This document shows positions 10,501 through 24,200 of a DNA stretch of 64,000 nt, one piece after another. The stretch lies in contig CH003264.1 in NCBI GenBank assembly GCA_000149265.1, positions 852,503 through 916,502 on the forward strand, in the 5' to 3' direction. The position numbers and the translations under genes are program-made. Position 1 is the stretch's first letter, and each line of letters starts with the position of its first letter. Under the pieces are notes generated by a model. The model saw nothing but the letters and a program-made list of their open reading frames with translations. It did not search any database and had not been told where the DNA came from. The stretch is from Ciona savignyi (Eukaryota > Chordata > Ascidiacea > Phlebobranchia > Cionidae).

Positions 10501-13347
10501 CTGGTCGCAAGGCATTTAACGGACGTCGCCTGGACTCAGTGGATTAGTTGGATCTGCTAACTAAGATAACGTCAATCCTATACAACACCACCCAATAGCT
10601 CTGGTAAATAAACGATGCGCGCAAGTTATCAGAAAGTAACCGTCGATAAATCCTTTATATTTCTCCTAACACACCATGATACAAATAAAAGATCCACCCT
10701 GCTAACAAACCGTAAGAAATAATAAGAAGAAGGGACGGCGGGGAAAAGATAAGTTGTTTCACAGATGAAAGATAAGACTCGGTCTGATTGTCGTTATTCT
10801 GTCTGAACACAGCTTGCGCCTGACTAGGCGGTACGGTCGGTCGTGCGCGGAAACCTGTTGACATAGGATATTGGTGTTTATTTCTGTAAATAAGAAAACA
10901 AAATCGGCGTTAACCTACGGGCAAATGCCTGATCACCTCGCGCCCACCGTTGGGTTACCAGAGCTATTACAGTGTGTTGCGTATAATTTATTTTAATTTG
11001 GCCGAACCTATTATTTTACTAAGTTCATGCAATATCCGTTTACTTCCTTTCCTAAAGACACAAGCGACTAGCCAGTGACCATTTTTAAATCTGCAACCCT
11101 TCGGCTGAACGGCGACGGACTAATCCACCAAGCAAATCAGCAGGACACATTAATTGTCAAGTCGAGCAATTTACTTACAAAGTATAACAAGCAGAGCGAG
11201 GGCTGAAGTGATAGCAGCAGTTCCAATGAACAAATATCGTAGATGAATTGCAACGACATCATTATCCTCCACGTCCGGCACGATTACAGGGGGGAGCAAG
11301 AATCCCAGCGCAACCCCTAACTAATTTTTCCGATTTAGATTTAGAGTATCAACTAAGTGTTATCAATCTTTGTACGTTTCTGCACGCAGAAACTGTTTTC
11401 TGCCTGATTTCTGCATTATAATAAAATTTAATGATCGTTTCCATTATACACAACACATTACAATAGCTTTATTAACGCTACCTTACGTACTCGCAAGGTA
11501 ATGAATAGAATAGAATAGAATAGAATATTAATGTTTATCCCCGTGGATGGGAAAACCAGGGGGAGGAAGGATAACACACGGCAATCGTCCAATCCAATCG
11601 GTTAATTTAAAGATTGCCCATGTGGTAACGATGCCTTACGTATTCGCGGGGTCATCTGACGATTGCCAGTGTAATAACGCTATATCTTAAGCAATCGCGA
11701 GGTAATGAATACAGTAGAATAGAATAGACGACAATAGACTAGAAAAGAATAGACTAGATTAAATTGAATAGAGTAGAATAAACTACAATAGACTACAATA
11801 GAATAGAATAGAATAAAATAGAATAGAATAGCGTAGAATAGAAGAAAATATTCATGTTTATCCTCGTGTGGTAACGCTACTCTACGTATTCACGAAGTAA
11901 TCTGACGGTTGCCCGTGTGGTAATGCTCCCTTGTGTCAAACCTCCAATCGAAAATAAAACTTGTACATCTAATACAATGGGAATATACCTGGTTACCGAA
12001 CACTGCAATCGAACAAGCGGTTGATACTTCGTTTGGTCCGAACCAGGTGGCTGCAAGCTTGGAGGGCATGCCAAGAATAAACACCTGGTGACATAATGTT
12101 CGGTCGTGTGGCTGAATGGTTGACCGATACAAAGTGACATATACAAAAAAGGTCCTAGTGACGACAACAACATTGGATCGAAACCCACCTCGATAAAAAT
12201 ATACTTTTTCTTTCATTTTTAAAATACAATTAACTCTTTTACAAGGGATGTCCTTATCCGAAATAAGTTAGTTTTTAGAATTATCTAGAAGTAAATAGTT
12301 TTAAATCTAGAGAACTGCTCTGAAACATAATTTAGCAGCAAACAAAACATCTCTGTAAAAAATTCTAATTTGGAATTATAATAAAATTCATTGTATCCTT
12401 GGTATTAATTTCAAATCGGTGAAATCACATAATTAATTCTAATCATTTTCCTATTTAAATCGAAGTGATTCTGGAAATTTCAACCCTCGTCGTATCACCT
12501 GTGCAATAGAACATATGGTTTGTCCCAGCATTGTGACCGCAAAAAGGTGCGGCTCAGCGGAAGCAATTTTCACCAGCGCCCCAACCGCGTTCAAAGTCGA
12601 CCCAAGAATCGCGATCACCCTTAGACCCTTTCTGTCCAGTAGCCAGGTAACAGGAAAAATCAGAGGAATGTAAACCAGCATGTACACCAGCGACAACCAG
12701 TCTGTTGTTGTGACCGCGACTCCATAAAACCTATAGTATGGAATCAAACTATGATTATTCGTGTTTGTCCAAGTGAATAGGTTGGTGGGTTAGTGAGTCG
12801 CATTTCAGCGCAAGGTTTGCAGATTCGAAACTGTTCGCTAGCTGATCGATTAAGTCTTTGAGCAAGGTACTTAATGGCCTTTGCCTTAACCCGGTGGATT
12901 AATGTGTTCTACCAAATTAAATGAATGTTTGAATCCTAGTATACACTGCAGTCGGGTAACTCGGTGATGGGCGCAAGGTAAATCTGTCGATTGCCCGTAT
13001 GTTAACGTCCCTTGCGTTTTCCCATTCACAGGATTAAACATGAATATATTATCCTATTTCCTATTTTAGAGTAGTTGTTTTTCACTACTACTAATTTTCT
13101 TGCCTAAAACAGTAACTATACATTCTTTGGATTTTGTAAGGATAATGACAAATAACAACAAGTTGATAACATGCCAATAACGCTCTAACCTGGTTATAAT
13201 ATTGCTTATAATGCTGTATTGAATCCACTGGAAAGCGTTGGTTCCGGAATAGAGTGAAAAGAGAAGTAATATGAACCACCTTCGTCTATATACCCTTGGT
13301 TGTACTTCTGTACCAGTAGCCTCCTTTACGAATGCAGTTTCACTCAT
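7551..13347 (-). CDS. FLVCR: FLVCR1/2-type major facilitator transporter
   Basis: This is a host membrane transporter of the FLVCR family. The family is known for choline and ethanolamine uptake and for heme export; the name comes from a retrovirus that uses the cat protein. Eleven exons on the minus strand, 5' to 3': 13190-13347, 12499-12730, 11989-12084, 11179-11320, 10711-10854, 10344-10411, 10184-10287, 9729-9839, 9015-9120, 8450-8561 and 7551-7657. They sum to 1380 nt, 459 residues plus stop, with all phases matching; vertebrate members are about 525-555 residues. Visible family motifs are [20 protein letters not shown] at the first helix, WLLDRKGLR (MFS motif-A-like loop), [54 protein letters not shown] and [12 protein letters not shown]. 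Twelve helices are expected from the family. The protein starts at MSETAF. I cannot separate FLVCR1 from FLVCR2; a single pre-duplication tunicate gene is likely. Confidence 0.93.
7745..7895 (-). mobile_element. partial tRNA-derived SINE copy
   Basis: The minus-strand 3' half is present, from the tail GGATATGCATGTTTACC to TTAGAACCCAT. Confidence 0.55.
7932..8355. mobile_element. non-autonomous hAT-like element in the last FLVCR intron
   Basis: The left end CAGTAGCCCCCAACC and the right end GATTGGGGACCATTG form imperfect terminal inverted repeats. The flanks GTGTACTA (7924-7931) and GTTTACTA (8356-8363) match at 7 of 8 bases, as expected for an aged 8-bp hAT target duplication. No transposase reading frame is visible. 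Confidence 0.6.
8600..8850 (-). mobile_element. diverged tRNA-derived SINE copy
   Basis: The minus-strand body (GCCAGATTACCTC, CAGTGTGTTGTGCATG) and a decayed head are visible in an FLVCR intron. Confidence 0.5.
8861..8990 (-). mobile_element. short Ser/Leu-tRNA-like repeat
   Basis: The minus strand reads as a tRNA-like head (GTCGTGTGGCCGAGGGGTTAA) with an AT run, then a B-box-like GTTCGATACATAG. It belongs to the second, shorter tRNA-like family of this window and includes an (AT)n run at about 8935-8950. Confidence 0.5.
9160..9280 (+). mobile_element. short Ser/Leu-tRNA-like repeat
   Basis: The plus strand has GTTGTGTGGTCCAATAGTTAA, then CTTAGTGACGAGCCCATCAT and a B-box-like GTACGAAACTTAG. 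It faces the copy at 8861-8990 across an FLVCR exon. Confidence 0.5.
9883..10152 (+). mobile_element. tRNA-derived SINE, near full length
   Basis: The head GGTTAGTGCGACGCC, B box GATTCGAAACTGG, the body and a tail ending TCCTATCCTATC are all present. Confidence 0.8.
10466..10651 (+). mobile_element. partial tRNA-derived SINE copy
   Basis: Plus-strand copy with GAAGGGTTGTAGATTCGAAA and a shortened middle, lying between FLVCR exons. Confidence 0.55.
10858..11140 (-). mobile_element. tRNA-derived SINE, near full length
   Basis: Minus-strand copy that begins at the acceptor of the FLVCR exon 10711-10854 and ends in the tRNA-like head GACTAATCCACCAAG. Confidence 0.75.
11440..11935. repeat. AATAG microsatellite mixed with SINE tail fragments
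   Basis: Runs of GAATA(GAATA)n occur at about 11505-11528 and 11705-11850. They are interspersed with several copies of SINE 3' sequence in both orientations. This looks like expansion of the SINE tail repeat. Confidence 0.6.
12098..12212 (+). mobile_element. short Ser/Leu-tRNA-like repeat
   Basis: The sequence GGTCGTGTGGCTGAATGGTT, then GTCCTAGTGACGA and a B-box-like GGATCGAAACCC is present directly upstream of FLVCR exon 3. Confidence 0.55.
12777..13063 (+). mobile_element. tRNA-derived SINE, near full length
   Basis: The head GGTGGGTTAGTGAGTCGC, B box GATTCGAAACTG, the body and tail AAACATGAATATATTATCC are visible in the first FLVCR intron. Confidence 0.8.
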
Positions 13348-15283
13348 ACTTATTAACTCTTAAACAAGTATGAGCAAACCTTTGAAGAGGTTGGATACTT
13401 GAGGTTTGTTAGCACACAGTTTGGTTAATAAATCGGAACTTTATAATAACAAAACTGCATTATATATAAACTGTTTGCAAATCTTAACTGTAGCAAATAT
13501 TAATATTCTAATGTATTTCACTTTCCTCGGCCTGGCCTGTATATGTCCGACACGGCGGATATGTAATGCGAGACTCACCAGCTGGGGACTAGGTATCAAA
13601 ACGCGTGCCGCTTATGAATATGCCGTTATGGAGTCTGCGGTATTAAAACAACATATTTGCAGTAGTTGTTTTCAAACACAATTTACTTCAGATTTAACTA
13701 ACCAGTGCTTATTAAAACCGCAATTATATAATGCTTGCAAAAGGGCCTTTGTTTGTTTCGTGCAAACTCTTTGTTTTCTAAGAATATGCTGCCGAACAAT
13801 ACTAAACCAAAGTTGACAATTGCAGGTTACATACCCCGTGTATGCAAAGTTAATATTTGTTTAAGTCGGTAATGCCTAATATCTATGTAAATACCGCAAC
13901 TTTTTGTCTTACAACCGAACTGGTAAAACTTGCCATAGGCATATAGATTATAGATGTTAAAACTATGCTGTATAGTTTGCGCACATTTCTTTTAAAATCG
14001 GATTTTACTCTTCAAATTTAAACCTGACTATCCACACACTTATTTCTATTCTAACTGTTCTGACACAAGACTAATTAATGTCTTGCCTTCAGCTTCAAGT
14101 CAAATATATAAAATTAATGATTCATTTACGGTGAAATATGAGCTACATGCACAGTTTACACACAGGCAATTGTGAAGTCGCAATATGCATTAACATTACG
14201 TGTTAACAAATGAACGACAAAGGCCAATGGCAAACTTGTTATAAAATTTAAACTTATCAAGTTAAGGCAAGCTCACCTGTTCTGCAACTTATTGAGTATT
14301 ATGCGGTTTGTCAAAGAATTTCGGTGAAGGAGTTAATATGGTAAAGGAACTTTGGACCGATCGATGTCTGGCAGTTAGTGAAGGATTGGATAGTTATGTT
14401 ATATTTCTTGAACGAAAATGGAAAAACGCATGGGCGTTATTACAGAGAGAAACTTTAGATTGTTACCTCGGTATTACGTAAGGGCGCCTTCTTACAAAGT
14501 TAATGTGAGATTGCCTCATGCCCAATCACGTATTAATACCGGTTATTAAAGTATTGTACAAAAAGTTATTGCCACAAGATTATTTAATTGTTTTTATATA
14601 TATTCCATCAATTGTAGATGTTAACCACGTGTTTAAAGACATGGTTTTATTTTAGTTTTTGTTTCCCCAGTTTTTTGACAAAAGAGGGCGCTAACTTTAT
14701 TTTTAATAAGCTTTCTATGTCAGCGTTATCTGGAGTCACGGCAACCAACTAAACCATGACGTTTGTTATTTTGCAGAGGTGTTAAGTTGTTGTTATGAAT
14801 AAATAAATCGCATCAACAAATGGACGAAACTTGAAATGCTCAGGAAAAAATGAGTTTGTTTTTGCAGACAGTTCTCCGTCGTTCATTTACAATACCATTA
14901 TTTCCCGTTCCTGTGCTGTGATATGTTTTATTTGCTGTTATTTAATGCCAGGACAAAAAACTAAATTATTAATATTGATTGCAATGATTGCACTCTTTGT
15001 CATGCGCTCATGTATACCCTTTTACCCCGTCCTGCTTATGTTAGTGACGAAAAATGCCCCTCTTCCCACTGTCCCCCAGAATAATGTGCTGTCCCGCCAC
15101 ACTGTACTGCAGATTAGTGAAGCACAAAGTTCTAATATGCCTGATTTTTAAATGTCATCAATCAATATTTAATACCACTGTTTAAAATTCCACATTTTAA
15201 TATCTCTACACTACAGCAGTATTGTAATATTAAATTCACTGACATAATATCGTTAATGGTTCGGTGGTGAGATCATCTTCAAA
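13348..15283. other. intergenic region between divergent FLVCR and CFAP206
   Basis: No gene or SINE copy is seen in these 1.9 kb. It separates two start codons facing away from each other and must hold both promoters. Open frames of 100-136 codons at 13406 and 14831 show no recognisable protein features. Confidence 0.6.
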
Positions 15284-18200
15284 ATGTCTCGAGCACAAGC
15301 CGAGAGTGTAATAAAGAACATCATTCGGGAGATTGTCCAAGAATGCGCGAGCAAAGGACACAGCTTATCGGAGACTCTTGTTGCATTTATGGTTAAAGCC
15401 GTGGTCTTGGATCCTCAAAATGAATTTAATGTTGACAGAACGTTAACAAAGGATGATGTGCAGAAACTTATAAAGGTAAGTGTGTAAGCATGTACCGATG
15501 TCCGGTATGTATTCAATAAATCTATGTATTTAGAAAGCGTGTTATTTTCCCCATGCAAACTTGTTACCTCTAATTACTACAGGATCGCTTGGAGCACTTG
15601 GATGCTTAGAGGGAAAGAGTTAGAGTTAGGGTTACAAGCACTTTAAGCGCTCGCTCTATGCCATCTTTTACTAATTACAGGCATCCATGCAAACTGACCT
15701 CACAAAAAAGAGCTGTCAGATCCAGCCGTGCATAGAAGTCTATTATTTGTTTATACACCATTTACAGGCCTGCTGATTGTAATAGGTAACAAACATATTG
15801 AAAGCTTTTATTATAATTTGTAAACATCCTTACTGGTGCATATACAATGCAAACAGGTAACCATCACTGAAATAAACATGTATATGAAGGCAATCAGACT
15901 ATTTTCCACAATAAAATCTGAATATAATTTTACTCATTAAAAACTTTTTAATTTCTCTTGTCGGCTTTCTGCTCTGCTAAAGTGTATTGTCGGTCCCTTG
16001 TGTTTTGATATTTAGTTGTTGAGGTGTTTGTTTCAAAAATTATTTGATGATTTTTTAATTGTTGGTAGTGGGTGGTGGTGTGGTAAAGCGGACGAAATAA
16101 AAGTTGTTAGTAGATAATGACAAAACTACTTTATTACTTAACCTTTTTATACCGTACATTTTTATATAATAACTGAATAAAATCTCGTTTAGACAATATT
16201 TTTACTGAAAAATCTTATATAATTTCTTATTTTTACTCAAAAACCCAATAAAATCTCATTAAGACAATATTGAGTTATTTCAGTACTCAGTTATTTAACA
16301 AAAATCTCATTAAGACAATATTTTTATTTTAAAAACTCAATAAAACTTATATTTTCAGCATTGTGTTGAGAGGTTGGTTGATATTCGGTCTCCAGGTTTG
16401 GACACAATTAAAATGCAAGTTTACTTCGATATGAACTACACGAGTCGTAAAGAGTTCCTAGACGAGCATCGAAGAGTTTTAGAAACCCGTCTCACCCCTG
16501 TCACCCGGGAAATCACTGATAGCCGAGCGAGGTTTTTTTAAAATGTTTTTAATTTTTTTAGTTTCTGTATTGATGTCTGTATTGAACAGTTTGCAATTAT
16601 TTACTTAAGGTATATTTAAATTAAACGTGGCCGCTAAACCTACATAAAAAAAATTAAAAATAGTAAAAAAACTGGAAAAATTTATATTATCTTAAATGTC
16701 TAAATGAAAAAAAGCGTGACGGCATGACATTACTTAATTTAAACTACAAAACTTGGTAAAGTTAGCAACTATGCCGTGGTAATCTGTGTTGCTTGTTGGT
16801 ACTTAAAATTATTTGAGCAGGTATTTAAATTTATAAGAGGCTGTTTAATGGGTAAAAACTGGGTTGGTGAGTATAGTTTATATTGTATAATGCCAACTCA
16901 CATTTTATAAAGGGGTGACATGCCACCCCTTCCACCCTAAGACTTAATAACATTTTCCCCCAATTTTTATACAGGGGTTTACACATGCCCACAGTCATTT
17001 TAAAAAATAAAATACTGAAAGTTTAAATGCAATGATTCGTATGTTTTTAAATAGATTAGTTTATACCAGCATAGTAGCAATAGAATCTAGTAGTTCCCCT
17101 CTAATACAAATTTTTTTATTACTCAGAACAAGAGAAGAACTCGAAAGTTTGTATCGCAAGATTGTGTCGTACGTTTTGTTGAGATCCGGCTTGGGGTCGC
17201 CAACTGACATTGCTGTGGTTAGAGAAGCAACAGGTTGGTTCATAGACATCAAATATGGGTTTCCATCGTGTAATACCAGTCTAGACAGATATGTGTAACA
17301 AACATATGAATCCAATATTTTTTAATACATCATAAGATTACCTTGCACCCACTGTCGGGTTACTGGAGCTATTATAGTATGTTATACATGATTAATAGTT
17401 TAATTTGAGTAGAACCCATTAACCCACTGTGTTGGGCAAAGTTCAAAAAGTCCTAATTCCATTATGTATCTAAAATTGATTACTTTGCACTTAGAACCTC
17501 TCTTTTCTTACTCGTTTTCTTAAAATAATATTTACTAAAAAATTATAGGTGCTTTACTTCAAGTTAATTTTCAAGTAAAAACGTTACAACTTATTTAAAA
17601 AAGCTAGGAATGATTGATTTAATTTTCTAGAGCATATACAAAGCACTTTATTTTTCTCTCTATCTTATGTTTATGTCTGCCAGTTATATGAAGATATATG
17701 TATATTGCGGTATATTACGAAGGTTTCATGGAATATATGCCTACATTTTTCTATTGGTAAATTTAACCTTTTAACATTTTCTGTGGTAGGGTTTTCTTCT
17801 CTTTGCACCTTAGTTGAAAATAAGCTTAATGCTACAGTATCGATTAAAATCTTCTGCATTGTGGTTTTTATTATCAATAAAATATCAACTATTGGTTCAA
17901 ATTATTAGAAACTGCATCTAAAATTTCACAATGCCGGGAGCATATACAAAATGCACACAGTTACTCGACAGATTTATCAAAATATCTTAAGTAAAAGGGT
18001 TTAATTTGTGAATAAAGTTAAACAAATAATCACTTTGCTTCTGTTTTAAAATTATTTTTACTTGAGATATTATTTGCAATCATGACAAAAAAGGAATAAA
18101 CAGAACCCAATATCTTGCATATGACCCAGGCATATTGAAATTTAGATGTATGTTAATAAAATTTTAATAGATAATGCAAAGTAAAAAATATCATTCGACT

Positions 18201-21200
18201 GATTGGCTTGGTGGGTAAGTGCGCCACTTTTTAGCGAAAGGATTGTAGGTTCGAAACTAGTCACTATCTAGTCGGTTTTGTTCTTGGACAAGGCATTTAA
18301 TGGACATCACCTGAACCCAGCGGATTAATAGGTTCTACCAAATTGAAGGAACGTGTAAATCATACACAACATACTGCTATATCTCCGGTAACCTGACGGT
18401 GGGCGCGAGGTGATCTGACGTTTGACCGTGTGGTAAACCCCCTTGGTTTTTTCATTCACGGGGATAAACATGATTATCTAATCCTAAGCACATGTTAGAT
18501 ACATTTAAAAAATTTAAACGACATTCCACCCAGCTGCTTTGCAAAGCGTGTTCCCGCAAACGGAGCTTGGGACCTTTATGTCACTGACCAAGCGTGATAA
18601 AGAGAGGCAACTCCAGGAACTTACCTTCATAGTGTCGGGAATTCGACTCTTCAACAAGGAGTGTGGGAAAGGGGGAGAAGGAATCGATGATCGTGAGTGA
18701 TGGAACTTTTTTCAATTATTGTGGGTTAATATTTAGTTGTATTAATGGAAATTTGAATCTTTCTCCCTTTAAAAAAAATGTTTAACCTTTAAACAGTTTA
18801 CCCTTTCTACCTTTATAAAAAAAAGAATTTTTAATGTTTCCCCTTAAAAATATTTTTACATATTTATTGAGATAATTCAACCTATTCTGTTAAATCGTCA
18901 GTAGAGTGTTTTGCTTGTTTTGCTTATATATTTTTAAACATGTTTGCTTATATATTTGTTTATGAGGTTTAATGTTGACCTTGTCAACACAACACACTGC
19001 AATAGGTCGGGTAACACAACAATGAGCACAAGATAATCTGGCAATTGCCTGTGTGTTAAAACCCCTTGCGTTTTTGTTATCTATAGGAATAAAACATAAA
19101 TTTCCTATTAATAAACAAAAATCTCCTATTGCAATACATTGTTTCTTTTTACCATGTGCTCACATAGTCCATATCATGTACTTCTCTGACTTGATTTCTA
19201 AAGTCCCCCCCCCCCCCCATCCATCCAGTGCCAGGGATTCTAAACGAAGCCATACCTGCTACAACACAGAATGTTGATATTGAAATTCAGAATAGTCAGC
19301 AAGCTGCATTTCGGTGGGTTACTTTGTATATTTGACCGAACATCTTGGTGGGGTAACGCCTTACAGTAAAAAAAGTTTCATGTTTAAAACTGGCCTCTAG
19401 CTAGTCGGTTGTTTTCTTGGGCAAGGCACTTAGCGGACATTGCCTGAAACCAGTGGATTGATGGGGTCTACAAAAACGGAAAGAACACCGCAATTATACA
19501 CAACACACTGCAACAGCTCCGGCCTCCGGTAACCCGACGGTGGGTGCGAGGTGATCTGACGATTAACCGTTAACATTGAGGTGTCCCATTTACACAAAAA
19601 AAACATGAAATCCTATAATATTTTGAAGAAATAAATATTCAGTATGAAATACTCTCTTATTATGATCAGCTTAATATAGAATTTAAAGAAATTTTTAACA
19701 TATTTGGTACTATTTATCCGACTGCGTAGCATTATGTAAATCTAATGTACTGGTAAATCATGAAGAAAGTACATTAATCAAGCATGGTTGTTTGGATGCT
19801 TTACAAAATATTGTTCTGCAAGCATACTTTTAATTTAACTTCATTAAATGATCAATATGTTCCCAAGGTTCACAGCCCTAGTGGAGAGATTCCAATCACT
19901 TGACCCACCAGTGTCCCCCAGTGAAATACCGGTGCAACTGTTGAAAGAGTCTCTTATCAATGTGAGACAGCATGAGGCGTTCTTAAGGATTTTGCTGGTA
20001 AGTTGCACTGCATTTGTGCTATGTTAATAAACTAAACTGACTAAAAGTACTAACAGCTGTAGTTTTGATATTTTTACCTGCATCTTTTTTAACTACCAAA
20101 ACTACAAATTAATTTATGATAGGATGTATCATCGTTAAAGGGAAAATGCGTTAACACAGGGGCAAATGTCAGATTGCCTCACTTTTACTGCAGGTCACCG
20201 GAGCAATTGAATTGTGTTGTGTATGATTTAGATGTTCCTTTATTTTATTAGAACCCATTAATCCGCTGGGTTCTTTTGTTTTGATATTGTACATCGTTTT
20301 TTGTTTCACTGCATATACATTGTTTATTGTGTCTTTCACTTACTGTTTTTTCGCTTTGTGTTTATATGAACTAGTGCAGCGTTTCCCAACCTTTTTTGAT
20401 TGCGGACTATTTTCTTACCAGCGAAAGTCTTTGCGGACTTAAAACGCATCAATTTTCATTTAGCGTAAGTCAAAAGCGTAGCGTAACTGGACTAGTTTGT
20501 TATCGCACAATAAAATATGAAAGTTGTAACTCCTAAGGACTATATGAAATAGGTTACTCAGCCACTACGACTACGGTATTACAGAACAACTAAAGCGAGT
20601 GGTATGAATAATAAATTTCCATTTAGTTACTTAAAATCAGTTGGTTCCAAACTTAAAATTACCTTGAGTTACAATGTCTCAAAAAAAAAAGAAAAAAAGA
20701 AAAAATAACACATCACTGCTGTTTATAACGATCAAAAACAAATAAAAGTTTTGCAAATTGTTGATGTGCTTGCGAACTCATTTAAACCTTTCACGAACTC
20801 ATTTGAGACCGCGGACTCGGGTTGGGAAACACTGAACTAGTGCAAGGGTGGGCAACTTCTTTAGTCGGTGGAGCAGATGTGGAAGATGAAGTTCTTGACG
20901 GGCCGGATTATTACATGAATAGAATTTAATATAGTAATTAAAGGGTATGGTTAGATACAGTCTGCGGGCCGATCAAAATCCCTTTACGGGTTGGACCTGG
21001 CTACTAGGGTGTATGCTAGCCATGCATAGACTAGTGAACCAAAACCATTTTTTATCAATATTTTTTAATGCTAAACTTTTTTAAATCGGACTGTTTTTAT
21101 AACTAATGACTTTTTATAATTTTAGAACGATATTATTGGTTGTGCCCAGCAAGTAGAAATGCTTGTCAACCAATTAGGAGCAAGAATGGAGCAGCTGCAA

Positions 21201-24200
21201 CAAACTGTCCAATCAAAGACCGCTGTTCCAACAGCGCAAGTTTATGTAAGTTTTGTCGTAAATATTTTTAAAAAAATCGTACAGATCATATTTTATTTTT
21301 AAACGGTATACTAACCTATACAATGTTCTCCTCAGTATATTGTTTGAAAATGAAATAAGCATTTTCTGAGAAGTCTGTTATTGAGAATTTATTTTTAACT
21401 TGGTTTATGTGTTTTATTTAGACTTACATAAGTACATGTATTATTCATTTAAAAAAAACAGATCATGCTGTTGCAAGAATCGCTCTACCACAAACTTTTC
21501 TTTAAGGCTTAAAATGTAAGAGTTTTAATATAAACATTTTGTCTGTTATTTATTTATTTATTTGTAAGGTTAGGGTGGAATTCCCTTAACATATCCACAC
21601 TAATTAATAGATTGGATTATAGATATGTTTTCACGGCTGTCGTTTTGCTGTCTTTTTCCGTTTCCCATTTTATATAGAAATGTCCGGCTGAGCGTTTTCA
21701 TCAAAGATTTGAAAACTAAACTTAACTTACCTAAAATATCACCATATATATAAATACATATTGCTTTTTCTATTATTAACTGTTTGATTTCAGCCTCAAT
21801 TTATCAGTATCTCTCATTTATGGACCTGCTTCCAAGATGAAATGGTTTTGCTTAGTGTACTCAGTAATATCCTTGCAAGCATTGAACCATTCACAAGGTA
21901 ACGTCAAAACCTATATTGTAATCCACAGTAAAAAAATGGTGAAAAATTGATTCCTGATACATTTGTAATTGAATATTCATGTTTATCCCTGTGAATGGTA
22001 AAATTTACCAATGCTATTGCAGTTTGTTGTGTATGATTCAGACGTTTTCTTAATTTGAAACTAGTTAGAGCTAGTTGGTTATATCCTTTGGCAAGACACT
22101 TCCTGGAAATTGCTTAACCTGGTAGAAAGATTGGTTCTACAAAATTAAAGGAATGTGTTAACCATACACAACACTCTGCAATAGCTTTGATAATCCGACA
22201 TTGTGCTCAAGGTAATCTGACGATTGCCTGTGCATTAAAGGCCTTTGAATGTTTTCCCATTTACAGGAATAAATACGAATATCCCATATCCTATAATAAG
22301 AGCCAGATAAAAAGAATAAATGTGGCCCCAGAGCCACAGGTTGTCGACCCCTGCTCTGTGGTAAAATGACTGATATCTTCTTCAGAAGTTATTAATTCAG
22401 TTATCATCCACCAGAACCCAGCGGGATTTGTTCCCGGAGGAACTTCTTATTCCTCATCTTGAAAACGTTGTCATCAAAACTGACGAACAAAGGATTCATG
22501 AAACAATGGGTGAGAAAACCCATGTGTCCATACAAAAGTCCGACCGATTAGTCTAATGGTTAAGTGTGTCACCTTTCAGCCGAAGGGTTTCAGGTTCAAA
22601 ACTAGCCGCTAGCTAGTCTGTTGTTGTGGTTTCCCATTCACGGGGATAAACATGAATATCCAATCCTATTCTAAAGCATAAACCCTTTACTTTTGTATTG
22701 AGATGTTTTGGAGGTGGTACTGTGATAGGTGGTACTGTGATAAATTTTCTATTTTGATTAAAATCAATTTGTACCATCTAAATATTACCACAATAATAAC
22801 AAATATCAAGTTACAAATTGTATCAACCTTACAGCTATAGAGTAGTCACCCTATGGGGTTAAGGACCCTGCGGATTGATATGGTCCATGAAGTCATATAT
22901 TCTGATTTGCTTATTGTGTTTTTTAAAATCATTGTGTTAAATATAAATACTTCATCTTAGATATTTACATAACAAAATATTGTCATATATGTCATATTCA
23001 CTGAGATGTTGTTTTAATGCGTTTCGTTAATTGTTTCAGTAAGAGCACCCATGTATGATGTATGGCTAGCATCCAAAAGGTTGTTGGATAGCGGTTAAGC
23101 TAAGCGGTTATTGTAAAAACATTGTATCAATTCTGTCTATTAATGAATTTACCTTAAACTAAAACACTGTCGCAATGATTTACAACACACTACAATAGCT
23201 CCGGTAACCCGATGGTGGGTACAAGGTAATCTGATGATTAAAGATGATATAATATCATATTGTGTCCCACCTATGAGAAAAGCACCAAATCCCTCCTAGA
23301 GATGATAAGTAAATATTAAAATAATCACTAAAGGGAACAAAGCAAGTGTAAAGCTAAAATAACTTTAAGATTAAAAAAACCTAGTTTAACCAATTTGGTG
23401 ATTAAGTAACGTTAACATGTTAAAATAATCACCAAAGGGATAATAAACAAGCATGAAGTTTTGTATTGAGATGTTTCGGAGTGGTGTTTTTCTATCAAAT
23501 TTCCTCTTTTGTTTATAACTTTATTTTGTTTAAAACTTGAGTAAAATTGTTAAAACACCCAATATAGGTAACAGAGTCAACCCAGAAGATTTCATGGACA
23601 ACCAGCAAATCCAGTGGTTGTTTCCAGAAACAACCAAGAACTACGATCGTCTGTTGCTACAATACCGTGGCTGTTGTGGATATTCTATTATTAAACATGA
23701 TCGACTTCTATTACCAGGTGGATACAAATCATTTTAATGTCGATATTTGTTTAGTTAGTTTAGGTAATTTTTTTGTTTAAATATCAATTAAAAAAATACA
23801 CATTTAAAATATAAAAAAGGGCGGAAAAAAGTCAATATAGATTATCATAAAAATATTGGATTAAAGCAATTTAATAAAATATACAAATATTACTTTCAAA
23901 AAACTCCATAGTATTGGTGTAGTTCAAATAATGACTTCCGAGCTGCGTTTCCTGTTGAAGTTATAAATGTTTTATAAATTTTAACAATTTACATATTTTT
24001 ATTTTATTATCTTTTTTGCCAATTTTTGCCATATTGTTTCCTGTTTATTGAAGATATAAAAAATAAAATACTTATCTTTCAGGCAACCCGGACATTGGTA
24101 TAATGCAATACCAGGACAAGCTCTATGTGTTCAGCTCCAGAGAAGCAGCTTACGAATTCGCCTTCCACCCAGACAAAGCAATTGCTCTGGTGGCAGAAGC

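Noticed and set aside
11877..12216. Two minus-strand frames of 103-108 codons
   Set aside because: They merely contain FLVCR exon 3 (11989-12084) plus intron sequence and a tRNA-like repeat.
7551..13347. Viral origin suggested by the FLVCR name
   Set aside because: This is a normal multi-exon host transporter; the name reflects use of the cat protein as a virus receptor.
13406..13816. 136-codon plus-strand frame near the FLVCR start
   Set aside because: The composition is irregular, there is no recognisable domain, and it lies in the promoter-side spacer of FLVCR; likely chance.
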